Source: Elysia crispata
Lineage: Eukaryota; Mollusca; Gastropoda; Plakobranchidae
Direction: 5' to 3'
DNA length: 64,000 nucleotides
Assembly (NCBI GenBank): GCA_033675545.1
Contig: JAWDGP010000265.1
Location: forward strand, 1,127,501 to 1,191,500
The notes below the pieces were generated by a model. The model had not been told where the DNA came from. It saw nothing but the letters and a program-made list of their open reading frames with translations, and searched no databases. This document shows positions 1 through 64,000 of the stretch, in pieces. Numbering within the stretch: position 1 is the stretch's first letter; the number at the start of each line of letters is the position of its first letter. The position numbers were made by a program, and so were the translations under genes.

Positions 1-88
<88 letters not shown>

Positions 89-92
89 CAAC

Positions 93-161
<69 letters not shown>
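1..161 (+). repeat. (TAA)n microsatellite
   Basis: Trinucleotide array with a GAT and a short CAA interruption. It may extend left of the window. Confidence 0.97.
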
Positions 162-162
<1 letters not shown>

Positions 163-697
163 GAGTCATTCGCATACTATATTTCTATTCATGGTTTGAA
201 CTAATTTAAAATTATATCTTGCCTTAACCTTCGGAACTACCCATCATGCCAGCATCGATCCATTTTTTTAATGGTAATCCTTCCCTGCTTCATCATTATA
301 AATTAATAATGTCACGATCATCATTATTCTCGCTCTAGGTGAGCCTAAAATTTCCTTGTTTATTGACACTCGCACTCAATTCTTTCAACAGTGTACTTTC
401 TTGGCATACTTAATGAATACTGTCATTGATTGTCCATTCTGAACATTCCTTATCCAGAAGCGAAGAGGGGAAAAAAAATATAAATCAGGCTTCTTATCAC
501 ACAGCAAACATCCCCACTTTCTTCGTCATCCTCACTCATACTCTTTCTCTCTCCGCTGCTCTCCTTTCTTTAAAGCATTTTCGCTGCATCATTATAATCA
601 AGTTAAACAAAATTATTCAACATGGACGAGAAATCTAATCAAATTTTCTCTACCCTCCTCCCACGCCCCCCTTTTTCTGTTACCTCTCATGCTGTAG
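1..697 (+). other. STARD9: Intron (3' part) upstream of the P-loop exon
   Basis: No coding signal. It begins with a TAA array (1-161) and is otherwise AT-rich unique sequence ending in a pyrimidine-rich tract before the acceptor at 697. The ORF at 426-638 has no recognisable content. Confidence 0.8.

Positions 698-64000
<63,303 letters not shown>

Overview
The window is eukaryotic and almost entirely one gene. It reads on the + strand as the middle of a very large kinesin-3 of the STARD9 (KIF16A) / KIF16B group. Twenty-five exons with good splice sites and matching phases, plus one probable exon (38677-38892), run from 698 past the right edge. With the probable exon they give about 4460 consecutive residues without a stop. 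The start of the motor domain lies left of the window. The end of the tail, where family members carry their C-terminal domain (START in STARD9, PX in KIF16B), lies to the right. No second gene is convincingly supported.

Organism: an animal with AT-rich, microsatellite-laden introns of up to 13 kb. Long GA, GAA and TAA arrays, TCTAGATC-rich patches and a tRNA-derived SINE-like element suggest a lophotrochozoan, perhaps a gastropod mollusc. This is inference only.

Layout: 698-23472, ten exons encode the motor from just before the P-loop to the neck linker. 24102-27386, neck and linker helices. 27847-29634, FHA-type domain. 30040-39419, short exons for a linker and a charged coiled coil, with a candidate 21-nt microexon at 31513 and a probable 216-nt exon at 38677. 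39737-44154, a 4.4 kb exon encoding disordered, Ser-rich tail. 44155-57137, a 13 kb intron packed with simple repeats. 57138-57262, a small exon. 57636 onward, a second giant exon of at least 6.4 kb, open to the edge.

The motor details fit STARD9 better than KIF16B: a His replaces the switch I Asn, an ERADP-Y-type switch II follow-on is present, loop 12 is long, and EGTT opens the FHA core. STARD9 in vertebrates is a mitotic, centrosome-linked kinesin. The tail here has clusters of QT(D/E)/TQT motifs (LC8-like), RxxSxP motifs (14-3-3-like), FLRKGS repeats and a DSGxxS degron-like site. Together these suggest a phospho-regulated scaffold. The most novel candidate is a 188-codon ORF at 56502 in the last large intron. 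Its first 134 nt encode a hydrophobic segment and end in a donor that is in phase with the next exon. It could be an alternative first exon giving a motor-less, membrane-anchored isoform.
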